The notes beneath the pieces were generated by a model. It had not been told where the DNA came from. It worked only from the letters and a program-made list of their open reading frames with translations, and searched no databases. Positions 1 to 8,177 of a DNA stretch of 64,000 nt are shown piece after piece (positions within the stretch are counted from its first letter, which is position 1; each line of letters starts with the position of its first letter). A program made the translations under genes and the position numbers. The DNA comes from Mycobacterium xenopi (GTDB lineage: Bacteria; Actinomycetota; Actinomycetes; Mycobacteriales; Mycobacteriaceae): contig NZ_AP022314.1 of NCBI RefSeq assembly GCF_009936235.1, positions 1,674,001 through 1,738,000 on the forward strand, given 5' to 3'.

Positions 1-401
1 CGGGCCAAAGCGAGTGGGCCAGCACCGACTTCGGCCTGCAGCAGCCTCTTCAGTTGGCGTGTGGTGTACCCCACCCGCCGGGCTAGACCTGCGACGCCCT
101 CACGATCTACAGTGCCGTCACCTATCAGGCGCATGGCGCGGGCGACGACGTCGCCGCGCACATTCCACTCCGGAGAACCCGGGGAGGCGTCGGGACGGCA
201 TCGTTTGCATGCCCGGAAACCGTCCCGTTGCGCGGCCGCGGCTGTGGGATGGAACCGCAGGTTGCAGGCGAATGGTGTACGAGCAGGGCAACTGGGCCGG
301 CAATATATCCCGGTGGTCAACACCGCGGTGACAAACCAACTGTCGAACCGGGCATTTCTGGATTGGACGGCCCGATAGCAGCGGTCGAAATCTTCGTGCA
401 C
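1..401 (-). CDS. alkA: AlkA/Ada-type DNA repair regulator, N-terminal part (runs off left edge)
   Basis: Only the first 133 codons lie in the window, read on the minus strand from a GTG at 401-399. Residues 1-75 are an Ada-type methyl-phosphotriester repair domain with four zinc cysteines, C34 and C38 (IYCRPSCP) and C65 and C68 (CKRCRP); the first Cys pair contains the expected methyl acceptor. An AraC-type helix-turn-helix follows (about residues 85-130, GYTTRQLKRLLQ). In M. tuberculosis this gene (Rv1317c) also carries a C-terminal 3-methyladenine glycosylase domain, which would lie outside the window. The protein should sense and repair alkylated DNA. Its neighbour upstream is a cyclase gene on the same strand. 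Confidence 0.85.
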   Translation of the reverse strand, partial: MHEDFDRCYRAVQSRNARFDSWFVTAVLTTGIYCRPSCPARTPFACNLRFHPTAAAAQRDGFRACKRCRPDASPGSPEWNVRGDVVARAMRLIGDGTVDREGVAGLARRVGYTTRQLKRLLQAEVGAGPLALA

Positions 402-479
402 GCTTGACACGATTACACCTGACCACCGACACCACTGGCGGAAATACGACATCGTCGTCGGACCAGACCCGGAGCCGCC

Positions 480-2084
480 CTATACCGGAGCGGCCAGGCG
501 GGTGGGCTGGTCGTGGCCACGCAACGTCACGGTCTCGCCCAAAGACCAATGCGCACGCTCTTTTTCGCTCGCGGCATCGACCGTCTCCGACGACGCCAGT
601 AACCGGGTGGGCTGAGACTTCGCCAGTTCGCAGAGCCGGGCCGCTTCGTTGACCGGTTCGCCGATCACCGTGTATTCAAACCGCTCCTTCGCGCCGACGT
701 TGCCGGCGACGACCTGTCCGGCCGCCACCCCGATCCCCGCCTGGCACTCGGGGACCTCGCGCTCCAACCGATCCGCGATGGCCCGCGCGGCGGCCAGGGC
801 TTCGTCCTCTGGACACTCCAACCGGTTCGGCGCACCGAAAACGGCCAGCACAGCGTCACCCTCGAACTTGTTCACCAGTCCACGATGACGGTCGACCTCG
901 TCGACGATCACTGCGAAAAACCGGTTGAGCAACTGGACGACCTCAGTGGCTGGTCGGCTCGTCACTAGCTGCGTTGAGCCGACAATATCGACGAAAACGA
1001 CTGCGACATGGCGCTCTTCGCCACCTAGCTTGGGTCGCTCTCGTTCTGCGGCCGCCGCCACCTCCCGACCGACATGGCGTCCGAAGATGTCGCGGAGGCG
1101 TTCTCTTTCCCGCAACCCGTTGACCATCGCATTGAAGCCGCTCTGCAGCTCCCCGAGCTCGGTGCCGTCGAACACCACCAGCTCCCCGCGCAGATCCCCC
1201 TGTTCGACACGCTTCAGCGCGGCACGCACAACTCGAACCGGTGTTGCGATCAGCCAGGACAGGATCCACATCAACAGGAATCCGAATATCAGTGTTGCCG
1301 CCGCCAGCATCAGCACCGCAACTCCGAACTGGGTCTCGGTTAAATTCCGAAGCGTCAGCGCGAAGAACGCGGTGAGCGCGATGCCGATCACCGGCAACCC
1401 TGAGCCGAGCATCCAGACCACCATGGTGCGGCCCATGATTCCGTGCGCCAACCGCCGTGGCGGCGGTCCTGCCTGCAGCGCCTGGGCGGCCACCGGGCGC
1501 AGGGCGAATTCGGTGAACAGATAGCAGGCGGTGGAGACCATAACGCCGCAGAAGCTGCCCGAGAACAAGATTTTCGGGATGAACATCGTGTTGGCTAGCC
1601 CGTAGAGGACGGTCATCAGTGCCGTCCCCAACCCCCACAAAATAAGGCTGATGACCGCCACGCGCGCGGGGGCCACAAACGTGTTGCGCTCGTCGGCCGG
1701 GGTGGGCTCGCGTTCCTCGATCGCCCACCGCAGCATGGTCACGGTTCGCCGGGTGATCCAAAAGGTGCCCACCAGCACGGCGATCACGATGTAGCCGGGC
1801 GCCACCGCGAAGGTGACCCACCGCGGCGCCTCGGTGAACAGGCTGGGTACGGGAATAGCGACCGTGACTATGAGTAGGTCGACACCGATTCCGACCAGGC
1901 TGACCACCAGGATGAAGACGGTCAGAATGATCTGAATCCGCACCCGTCGGCGGCGCTGGCTCTCCGACACCCGCCCGAGCAGCCACGAGCCATATTCCGG
2001 GGGTTCGGTTAACCGGCCGCTCTGGTGGGTCAGTTTCTCCAGGACACGGCCCAGGCGTTGCGCGGCCGTTTTCTTGGCCATCAT
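480..2084 (-). CDS. Membrane-bound class III adenylate cyclase with HAMP domain
   Basis: A 534-residue protein with about six hydrophobic helices (residues ~50-280), a HAMP linker (~275-330) and a C-terminal class III nucleotide cyclase domain (~355-520). Visible cyclase residues are the metal Asp pair (FVDIVGS and FEGDAVLAVF), the Lys in NKFEGD and the transition-state Asn/Arg in VNEAAR. It should make cAMP from ATP at the membrane. It matches the Rv1318c-Rv1320c family of M. tuberculosis, of which only one copy is present here. The ATG at 2084 is followed by a second ATG codon. The gene is divergent from nucS with only 40 bp between the starts. Confidence 0.9.
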   Translation of the reverse strand: MMAKKTAAQRLGRVLEKLTHQSGRLTEPPEYGSWLLGRVSESQRRRRVRIQIILTVFILVVSLVGIGVDLLIVTVAIPVPSLFTEAPRWVTFAVAPGYIVIAVLVGTFWITRRTVTMLRWAIEEREPTPADERNTFVAPARVAVISLILWGLGTALMTVLYGLANTMFIPKILFSGSFCGVMVSTACYLFTEFALRPVAAQALQAGPPPRRLAHGIMGRTMVVWMLGSGLPVIGIALTAFFALTLRNLTETQFGVAVLMLAAATLIFGFLLMWILSWLIATPVRVVRAALKRVEQGDLRGELVVFDGTELGELQSGFNAMVNGLRERERLRDIFGRHVGREVAAAAERERPKLGGEERHVAVVFVDIVGSTQLVTSRPATEVVQLLNRFFAVIVDEVDRHRGLVNKFEGDAVLAVFGAPNRLECPEDEALAAARAIADRLEREVPECQAGIGVAAGQVVAGNVGAKERFEYTVIGEPVNEAARLCELAKSQPTRLLASSETVDAASEKERAHWSLGETVTLRGHDQPTRLAAPV

Positions 2085-2124
2085 GGTGGCGTCAGCCTAA
2101 TTTGTCCGCCGCGGTGGCTTTAAG

Positions 2125-2805
2125 GTGACTCAGGTGCGCCTCGTGATCGCTCAGTGCACGGTCGACTACCTGGGTCGGCTCAGCGCACATCTGCCGTCCG
2201 CGCGCAGGTTGCTGCTGTTCAAAGCCGACGGCTCGGTGAGTGTGCATGCTGACGACGGTGCCTACAAGCCGCTGAATTGGATGAGCCCGCCGTGCTGGCT
2301 CACCGAAGAACTTGACGGGCCCTGGCCGGTTTGGGTCGTGCAGAACAAGCTCGGTGAGCAGCTGCGCATCACCGTCGAAGACATCGAGCACGATTCCAGC
2401 CACCAGCTCGGCATCGACCCCGGGCTGGTCAAAGACGGCGTGGAGGCCCATCTGCAGGCGCTGCTGGCCGAGCACGTCGAACTGCTTGGCGCCGGATACA
2501 CCCTGATCCGCCGGGAGTACATGACTGCGATCGGCCCGGTCGACTTGTTGTGCCGCGACGAGCAGGGTCGTGCGGTGGCTGTCGAGATTAAACGCCGGGG
2601 CGAGATCGACGGGGTCGAACAGTTGACCCGCTATCTCGAGCTGCTCAACCGTGACAGAGCGCTGGCGCCGGTCAGCGGCGTACTTGCCGCCCAACAGATT
2701 AGGCCTCAGGCGCGTACGCTGGCTACTGATCGCGGAATCCGTTGCGTCACTTTGGATTACGATAAAATGCGCGGACTAGACAGTGCGGAATACCGGCTGT
2801 TTTGA
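2125..2805 (+). CDS. nucS: NucS/EndoMS mismatch-specific endonuclease
   Basis: This 226-residue protein is the actinobacterial mismatch repair nuclease, which stands in for the MutS/MutL system missing from mycobacteria. The C-terminal half shows a PD-(D/E)XK core: the metal Asp in GPVDLLC and the E-x-K of VEIKRRGEID. The tail, ending DSAEYRLF, resembles the sliding-clamp-binding end of the family. The N-terminal half (VIAQCTVDY, KADGSVSVHAD) is the DNA-binding domain. The start is GTG at 2125; an in-frame GTG at 2134 is possible. The length equals that of Rv1321 as I recall it. The next gene follows after 23 bp and is probably cotranscribed. Confidence 0.93.
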   Translation: MTQVRLVIAQCTVDYLGRLSAHLPSARRLLLFKADGSVSVHADDGAYKPLNWMSPPCWLTEELDGPWPVWVVQNKLGEQLRITVEDIEHDSSHQLGIDPGLVKDGVEAHLQALLAEHVELLGAGYTLIRREYMTAIGPVDLLCRDEQGRAVAVEIKRRGEIDGVEQLTRYLELLNRDRALAPVSGVLAAQQIRPQARTLATDRGIRCVTLDYDKMRGLDSAEYRLF

Positions 2806-2828
2806 GGATGTCTCACTACACTGAAGCG

Positions 2829-3119
2829 ATGGCACGCCGCAGCTCGCCCCGCCGGCAAACCAGGGTCGGATCGTTGCCGATGCCGGACCGCCTCGAAACC
2901 GGACCTGACGGCCACGAATACGCGGTGCGACCCGTCGCCGCGGCCCGAGCCACCAAAACATACCGCTGTCCTGGGTGCGACCATGAAATCCGTTCTGGTA
3001 CAGCTCATGTCGTGGTGTGGCCAGCTAACTCGCGACAGGGTGTCGAGGACCGGCGCCACTGGCACACCCCATGCTGGGCCAACCGCGCAACACGCGGCCC
3101 GACCCGAAAATGGTCTTAG
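2829..3119 (+). CDS. Small zinc-ribbon protein (Rv1322-like)
   Basis: A 96-residue basic protein of unknown role. It has a CPGC knuckle (YRCPGCDHEI) and a downstream HWHTPCW, which could together bind one zinc ion. I chose the ATG at 2829, after the nucS stop, giving the N-terminus MARRSSPRR; a longer reading begins at TTG 2802 inside nucS and is less likely. The gene follows nucS closely on the same strand, as in M. tuberculosis. Its last four bases overlap the end of the convergent epimerase gene. No enzymatic motif is visible, so only nucleic-acid or protein binding can be suggested. Confidence 0.8.
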   Translation: MARRSSPRRQTRVGSLPMPDRLETGPDGHEYAVRPVAAARATKTYRCPGCDHEIRSGTAHVVVWPANSRQGVEDRRHWHTPCWANRATRGPTRKWS

Positions 3120-3592
3120 TGGCTAGCTGATTCGGCGGGCTCGACCAGTTCGATCAGCACCCCGCCAGCGTCTTTGGGGTGGATGAAGTTGATCCGCGAG
3201 TTCGCGGTGCCACGCCGCGGGGCGTCGTAGAGCAGCCGGATGCCTTGGTCACGCAGCCGCTCGGTGAGCGCATCGAGGTCGCTGACCCGGTAGGCGAGCT
3301 GCTGAATGCCGGGCCCGCGTTTGTCCAAGAACTTCGCGATCGCCGACGACTCGTCGAGCGGGGCCATCAGCTGAACCTGCGCACTGCCGACCGGGGCACC
3401 GCGCACCGACAACATCGCCTCGCGGATTCCCTGGTCGTCGTTGACCTCTTCATGCAGCACGATCATGCCCAGATGGTCGTGATACCACGCGATCGCTTCG
3501 TCCAGGTCGGGCACTGCGATTCCAACGTGGTCCACCGCCGTCACCAACGCCGTGGTCAGGGGAGGACGAACGTCAACGTGATCGGTGGTCAT
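3116..3592 (-). CDS. mce: Methylmalonyl-CoA epimerase
   Basis: A 158-residue vicinal-oxygen-chelate protein. The two VOC half-modules begin at VDHVGIAVPDLDEAIAWY (~20) and at the GPGIQQLAYRV segment (~95). Likely metal ligands are the His of VDHVG, the QQLAYRV region and the Glu of LIELVEP. The enzyme interconverts the (R) and (S) forms of methylmalonyl-CoA, linking propionyl-CoA from odd-chain lipid or cholesterol breakdown to succinyl-CoA. The ATG at 3592 is the natural start. The gene is divergent from fadA4, 81 bp away, so they may share a control region. It corresponds to Rv1322A. Confidence 0.9.
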   Translation of the reverse strand: MTTDHVDVRPPLTTALVTAVDHVGIAVPDLDEAIAWYHDHLGMIVLHEEVNDDQGIREAMLSVRGAPVGSAQVQLMAPLDESSAIAKFLDKRGPGIQQLAYRVSDLDALTERLRDQGIRLLYDAPRRGTANSRINFIHPKDAGGVLIELVEPAESASH

Positions 3593-3673
3593 GACGCCAC
3601 GGTAACCTGTAGGGAACGATTGTGCTTCTCCGATCGGCCAAATCGGCCGTCCACGCCCGCGCTGGAGGTAATC

Positions 3674-4855
3674 ATGACGACGTCGGTGATCGTTGCTGGA
3701 GCACGGACACCCATTGGCAAGTTGATGGGTTCGCTGCGGGATTTCTCGGCCAGCGATCTGGGCGCGATCGCGATCTCCGGTGCCCTGGAGAAGGCCAAGG
3801 TGCCGGCGTCGCTGGTCCAGTACGTGATCATGGGGCAGGTGCTAACCGCGGGGGCCGGTCAGCTGCCGGCACGCCAAGCTGCGGTGGCAGCCGGGATCGG
3901 CTGGGACGTCCCGGCGCTCACGATCAACAAGATGTGCCTTTCCGGTCTTGATGCGATTGCACTTGCTGACCAGCTGATTCGTGCCGGCGAATTCGACGTG
4001 GTGGTGGCCGGTGGTCAGGAATCCATGACCCAGGCGCCACACCTGCTGATGGGCAGCCGGGCGGGCTACAAGTACGGCGATGTGACGGTGTTGGACCACA
4101 TGGCCTACGACGGCCTGCACGACGTGTTCACCGACCAGCCGATGGGAGCGCTGACCGAGCAGCGCAACGAGACGGACAAGTTCACCCGCCGCGAGCAGGA
4201 CGAGTTCGCTGCGCGTTCGCATCAGAAAGCCGCGGCAGCCTGGAAGGACGGGGTCTTCGCCGACGAGGTGGTGCCGGTGGACATCCCGCAGCGCAAGGGC
4301 GATCCGCTGCAGTTCAGCGAAGACGAGGGCATCCGCGCCAACACCACCGCCGAGTCGCTGGCCGGTCTGAAGCCGGCCTTTCGCCCCGACGGCACCATCA
4401 CCGCCGGCTCGTCATCGCAGATTTCCGATGGTGCGGCGGCGGTCGTCGTGATGAACAAACAGAAGGCCATTGAGCTTGGCCTGAGCTGGCTGGCCGAGAT
4501 CGGGGCGCATGGCGTAGTGGCCGGGCCCGATTCCACACTGCAGTCACAGCCTGCCAATGCGGTTAAGAAAGCTCTTGCCCGGGAAGGCATCTCCGTCGAC
4601 GATCTCGATGTGGTCGAGATCAACGAGGCGTTCGCGGCCGTGGCTTTGGCCTCGACCAAGGAGCTCGGCGTCGATCCTGACATTGTCAACATCAATGGCG
4701 GCGCAATCGCGATCGGGCATCCGATCGGCATGTCCGGCGCGCGGATCACCCTGCATGTGGCCCTGGAGTTGGCCCGCCGCGGCTCCGGGTACGGGGTGGC
4801 CGCGCTGTGCGGTGCGGGCGGTCAGGGCGACGCGCTCATCTTGCGGGCCAGCTAG
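3674..4855 (+). CDS. fadA4: Acetyl-CoA C-acetyltransferase (thiolase) FadA4
   Basis: A 393-residue thiolase. Catalytic elements are the nucleophilic Cys in NKMCLSGLDA (~residue 90), the GHPIGMSGAR His near 350 and the second Cys in ALCGAGGQGDA near 380. It condenses or cleaves acetoacetyl-CoA and acetyl-CoA. The frame is open far upstream, but the ATG at 3674, giving MTTSVIVAGARTPIGK, matches the family N-terminus and has GGAGG in good position. It is the ortholog of Rv1323. A short hairpin lies about 40 bp past the stop. Confidence 0.94.
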   Translation: MTTSVIVAGARTPIGKLMGSLRDFSASDLGAIAISGALEKAKVPASLVQYVIMGQVLTAGAGQLPARQAAVAAGIGWDVPALTINKMCLSGLDAIALADQLIRAGEFDVVVAGGQESMTQAPHLLMGSRAGYKYGDVTVLDHMAYDGLHDVFTDQPMGALTEQRNETDKFTRREQDEFAARSHQKAAAAWKDGVFADEVVPVDIPQRKGDPLQFSEDEGIRANTTAESLAGLKPAFRPDGTITAGSSSQISDGAAAVVVMNKQKAIELGLSWLAEIGAHGVVAGPDSTLQSQPANAVKKALAREGISVDDLDVVEINEAFAAVALASTKELGVDPDIVNINGGAIAIGHPIGMSGARITLHVALELARRGSGYGVAALCGAGGQGDALILRAS

Positions 4856-4893
4856 CCGACGCCACCAGACAACGACGGCCGGTGAAACGTTGC

Positions 4894-4913
4894 TGGCGCG
4901 GGGCCTTGCGCCA
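4894..4913 (+). terminator. Hairpin downstream of fadA4
   Basis: TGGCGC and GCGCCA form a perfect 6-bp stem with an 8-base loop, 39 bp after the fadA4 stop and before the thioredoxin gene. No T-run follows, which is normal for mycobacterial terminators. The role is inferred from position. Confidence 0.4.
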
Positions 4914-5042
4914 CGGGTGTGATTTTCGTCATATCAGCTGATCAGCGCGTCCGGCGGCCCTGTTCTGGACGGTTTGCGGCGCAGCCGGGACAGCCGCAAC
5001 CGGGTGGATTGGCGCTCGAAGCGACGTGACAGACTTGGTGAT

Positions 5043-6092
5043 GTGACGCGTTCCCGTCCCCCGATTGGGCCCGCCATGGCCGGTGCGGTCGATCTGTCGG
5101 CCCTCAAGCAGCGAGCCCAGCAGCAGACCTCCGCTGGCGATGCGGCGTCGGCGCAACAGGCGGGCACCGAGATCACCGAGGCCAACTTCGAAGAGCAAGT
5201 ACTGGTCCGGTCCAATCAGGTACCCGTCGTGGTGCTGCTGTGGTCCCCGCGCAGCGACGTATGCCTTCAGCTGGCCAACACGCTCGCGGATTTGGCCGCC
5301 GCCGACAATGGAAAGTGGTCGCTGGCCATGGTCAACGTCGACGCCGTACCCAGAGTGGCCCAGATCTTTGGTGTTCAAGTGGTGCCGACGGTGGTGGCGT
5401 TGGCCGCCGGACAACCGATTTCGAGCTTCCAGGGCGTGCAGCCGGCCGATCAGCTGCGGCGCTGGCTGGACTCGTTGCTTTCGGCGACAGCCGGAAAGCT
5501 AAGCGGTGCGACGACTTCCGGTGAACCCGAACAGGTCGACCCGGCATTGGCAAAGGCACGTGAGCAGCTCGAGGCGGGCGACTTCGCTGCTGCGCGAAAC
5601 TCGTATCAAGCCATCCTGGACGCCAACCCGAACCACGCAGAAGCCAAAGGCGCGATCCGGCAGATCGACTTTCTGATGCGCGCGACTGGGCAGCGCCCCG
5701 ACGCTGTGGCGGTCTCCGACGCGGCACCAGACGACATCGAAGCCGCGTTCGCTGCCGCCGACGTGCAGATTCTCAACCAAGAAGTCAGTGCCGCGTTCGA
5801 CCGGCTGATCGCGCTGGTCAAGCGGACCTCCGGCGACGAGCGCACCAAGGTGCGCACTCGGCTGGTCGAGCTGTTCGACTTGTTCGATCCGGCCGACCCC
5901 GATGTGATCGCGGGCGGCGCAACCTCGCCAACGCGCTCTATTGAGGCGCCGGGGCTTGCCGCCCGCTACGCGGGTTCCAGCCACAGCGCCGAGCTGGGCG
6001 GCAGCACCAACACCGCCGACGCCGGGCGGCCGTGCCAGGGCTCCTCGGTGGCGTCGACACCGCCGAGGTTGCCGATACCGCCGCCGCGGTAG
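5043..6092 (+). CDS. Thioredoxin-fold/TPR-like chaperedoxin, C-terminus frameshifted
   Basis: The protein has a thioredoxin fold (~residues 40-150; the active site reads SPRSDVC, so only one Cys of the usual CxxC remains) and a helical repeat tail (~170-290), as in Rv1324 and CnoX-type chaperedoxins. The start is GTG at 5043 (VTRSRPPIGP). The expected C-terminus, AGRRNLANALY and a stop, is present in the neighbouring frame and would end at 5944. One C appears to be missing near 5915, so the frame as given continues to 6092 and overlaps the convergent glgB by 127 bp. Restored length is 300 residues against 349 as read. This could be a real mutation or a base-calling error. Confidence 0.85.
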   Translation: MTRSRPPIGPAMAGAVDLSALKQRAQQQTSAGDAASAQQAGTEITEANFEEQVLVRSNQVPVVVLLWSPRSDVCLQLANTLADLAAADNGKWSLAMVNVDAVPRVAQIFGVQVVPTVVALAAGQPISSFQGVQPADQLRRWLDSLLSATAGKLSGATTSGEPEQVDPALAKAREQLEAGDFAAARNSYQAILDANPNHAEAKGAIRQIDFLMRATGQRPDAVAVSDAAPDDIEAAFAAADVQILNQEVSAAFDRLIALVKRTSGDERTKVRTRLVELFDLFDPADPDVIAGGATSPTRSIEAPGLAARYAGSSHSAELGGSTNTADAGRPCQGSSVASTPPRLPIPPPR

Positions 6093-8170
6093 TCGGTCGC
6101 GTCAGTGTTGAGCACCTCGCGCCATCGGCCGGCCGAGGGCAGGCCGAGCCGGTAGCCGCTGTGTTCGACCCCAGCGAAATTGAACACGCAAGCCATGACC
6201 GATCCGTCGGTGCCATACCGCAGAAAACTCAACACATTGTTGGCCGAGTCGTTGGCGTCGATCCAGGAATATCCCTCAGGGCTGCTGTCCTGGCTCCACA
6301 GTGCGGGGTGGCTACGGTAGATCTCGTTGAGGTCGCGCACCAACCGCAAAATGCCGGTGGAGAAGCTGTCCTCCTCGAGCTGGAACCAGTCCACCCCGCG
6401 TTGCTCGGACCATTCGGCGCGCTGGCCGAATTCTTGGCCCATGAATAACAGCTGCTTGCCGGGGTGTGCCCACTGGTAGGCCAGCAGGCTACGGACCCCG
6501 GCGGCCTTCATGTGGTCGTTGCCGGGCATCCGGTCCCACAACGTGCCCTTTCCATGCACAACCTCGTCGTGGCTGAGCGGCAGCACAAAGTTTTCGCTGA
6601 ACGCGTACAGCATCGAGAACGTCATCTCGTGGTGGTGATAGCTCCGGTAGATGGGGTCACGGCTCATGTAGTGCAGCGTGTCGTGCATCCAGCCCATGTT
6701 CCACTTCATCGAAAAGCCAAGCCCACCAACACTTGTCGGCCGCGAGACGCCCGGCCACGAGGTGGACTCCTCGGCGATGGTGACAATGCCCGGCGCCACC
6801 TTGTGTGCGGTGGCGTTCATCTCCTGTAGGAACTGCACCGCTTCCAGGTTCTCGCGGCCGCCGTAGATGTTCGGCGTCCAGCCGCCCGCCGGGCGGGAGT
6901 AGTCCAGGTAGAGCATGGAAGCAACGGCGTCTACTCGCAATCCGTCGACATGGAACTCCTGCAGCCAGTACAGCGCGTTGGCCACCAGGAAATTGCGGAC
7001 CTCAGGCCGGCCGAAGTCGAAAACATAAGTGCCCCAGTCGAGCTGCTCGCCGCGTTTGGGGTCGGAATGTTCGTAGAGCGCTGTGCCGTCGAAACGGCCA
7101 AGTGCCCATGCGTCCTTGGGGAAATGCGCCGGGACCCAATCCACGATGACGCCGATCCCGGCCTGGTGCAGCGCATCCACGAGCGCCCGGAATTCGTCGG
7201 GGCTGCCGAATCGCGATGTCGGCGCATAGTAGGAAGTGACCTGGTATCCCCACGAGCCGGCGAACGGGTGTTCGGCGACGGGCAACATCTCGACATGGGT
7301 AAAGCCCTGTTTCACAACATAATCCGTTAGCTCACGAGCAAGTTCGCGGTAGCCCAGTCCTGGGCGCCACGAGCCTAGGTGCACTTCGTAGGTGCTCATC
7401 GGCTCGAACACCGGGTTACGGCGGGCACGTTGGGTCATCCACTCGCCGTCTCCCCAGGTGTAGCTGCTCGAGGTCACCTTGGACGCGGTGTGCGGCGGCA
7501 CTTCGGTGGCAAACGCAAACGGGTCGGCCCGATCGGTGACCAAACCGTCGGCGCCGTGCACCCGGAACTTGTACAGCCCGCCGGGCGGGAAGCCCGGCCA
7601 GAAGAGCTCCCACACCCCTGACGAACCGAGCACCCGCATGGGTGCATCGTTGCCGTTCCAGTGGTTGAAGTCGCCGATGAGGCTCACGCCCTTGGCGTTA
7701 GGCGCCCACACCGCGAACGAGACGCCTTCAACGACGCCATCAGCGGTGGTGAACGAGCGCGGATGCGCACCCAATACCTCCCACAGGCGTTCGTGGCGTC
7801 CCTCCGCGAACAAATGCAGATCGACTTCGCCCAGGGTCGGCAAGAAGCGGTAAGCGTCCGCCACCGTGTGCACGTCGATGTCGTCGGCGCGCCGATAGGT
7901 CACCTCGAGTCGGTAGTCGATGAGGTTGGCGAATGGCAGCGCTACCGCGAACAACCCGGATTCGATGTGCTGCATCGGGTACCGTTTGCCGCCCACGAGC
8001 GCAACCACCTCCAGCGCATGCGGGCGCAGCGCCCGGATCACCGTGTGTCCGTCGTACTCGTGAGCACCCAGGATCCCATGTGGATTATGGTGTTCGCCTG
8101 CCACCAGTCGAGCTAGGTCCGCGGGGTCGGGTGCCAGATGTGCCTTGGCGAGTTGATCGGTTGGGGTCAT
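5966..8170 (-). CDS. glgB: 1,4-alpha-glucan branching enzyme
   Basis: A 734-residue GH13 enzyme. An N-terminal carbohydrate-binding region is followed by a CBM48 domain (~105-230) and the catalytic barrel (~260-620). The nucleophile Asp lies in GLRVDAVASML, the acid Glu in IAEESTSW, and the transition-state Asp in LPLSHDEVVHGKG. It introduces alpha-1,6 branches into linear alpha-1,4-glucan. In mycobacteria it works on chains extended by GlgE and is essential because maltose-1-phosphate otherwise builds up. The ATG at 8170 lies only 7 bp after the glgE stop, so glgE-glgB form one operon. Confidence 0.96.
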   Translation of the reverse strand: MTPTDQLAKAHLAPDPADLARLVAGEHHNPHGILGAHEYDGHTVIRALRPHALEVVALVGGKRYPMQHIESGLFAVALPFANLIDYRLEVTYRRADDIDVHTVADAYRFLPTLGEVDLHLFAEGRHERLWEVLGAHPRSFTTADGVVEGVSFAVWAPNAKGVSLIGDFNHWNGNDAPMRVLGSSGVWELFWPGFPPGGLYKFRVHGADGLVTDRADPFAFATEVPPHTASKVTSSSYTWGDGEWMTQRARRNPVFEPMSTYEVHLGSWRPGLGYRELARELTDYVVKQGFTHVEMLPVAEHPFAGSWGYQVTSYYAPTSRFGSPDEFRALVDALHQAGIGVIVDWVPAHFPKDAWALGRFDGTALYEHSDPKRGEQLDWGTYVFDFGRPEVRNFLVANALYWLQEFHVDGLRVDAVASMLYLDYSRPAGGWTPNIYGGRENLEAVQFLQEMNATAHKVAPGIVTIAEESTSWPGVSRPTSVGGLGFSMKWNMGWMHDTLHYMSRDPIYRSYHHHEMTFSMLYAFSENFVLPLSHDEVVHGKGTLWDRMPGNDHMKAAGVRSLLAYQWAHPGKQLLFMGQEFGQRAEWSEQRGVDWFQLEEDSFSTGILRLVRDLNEIYRSHPALWSQDSSPEGYSWIDANDSANNVLSFLRYGTDGSVMACVFNFAGVEHSGYRLGLPSAGRWREVLNTDATDYRGGGIGNLGGVDATEEPWHGRPASAVLVLPPSSALWLEPA

Positions 8171-8177
8171 CGCAACC

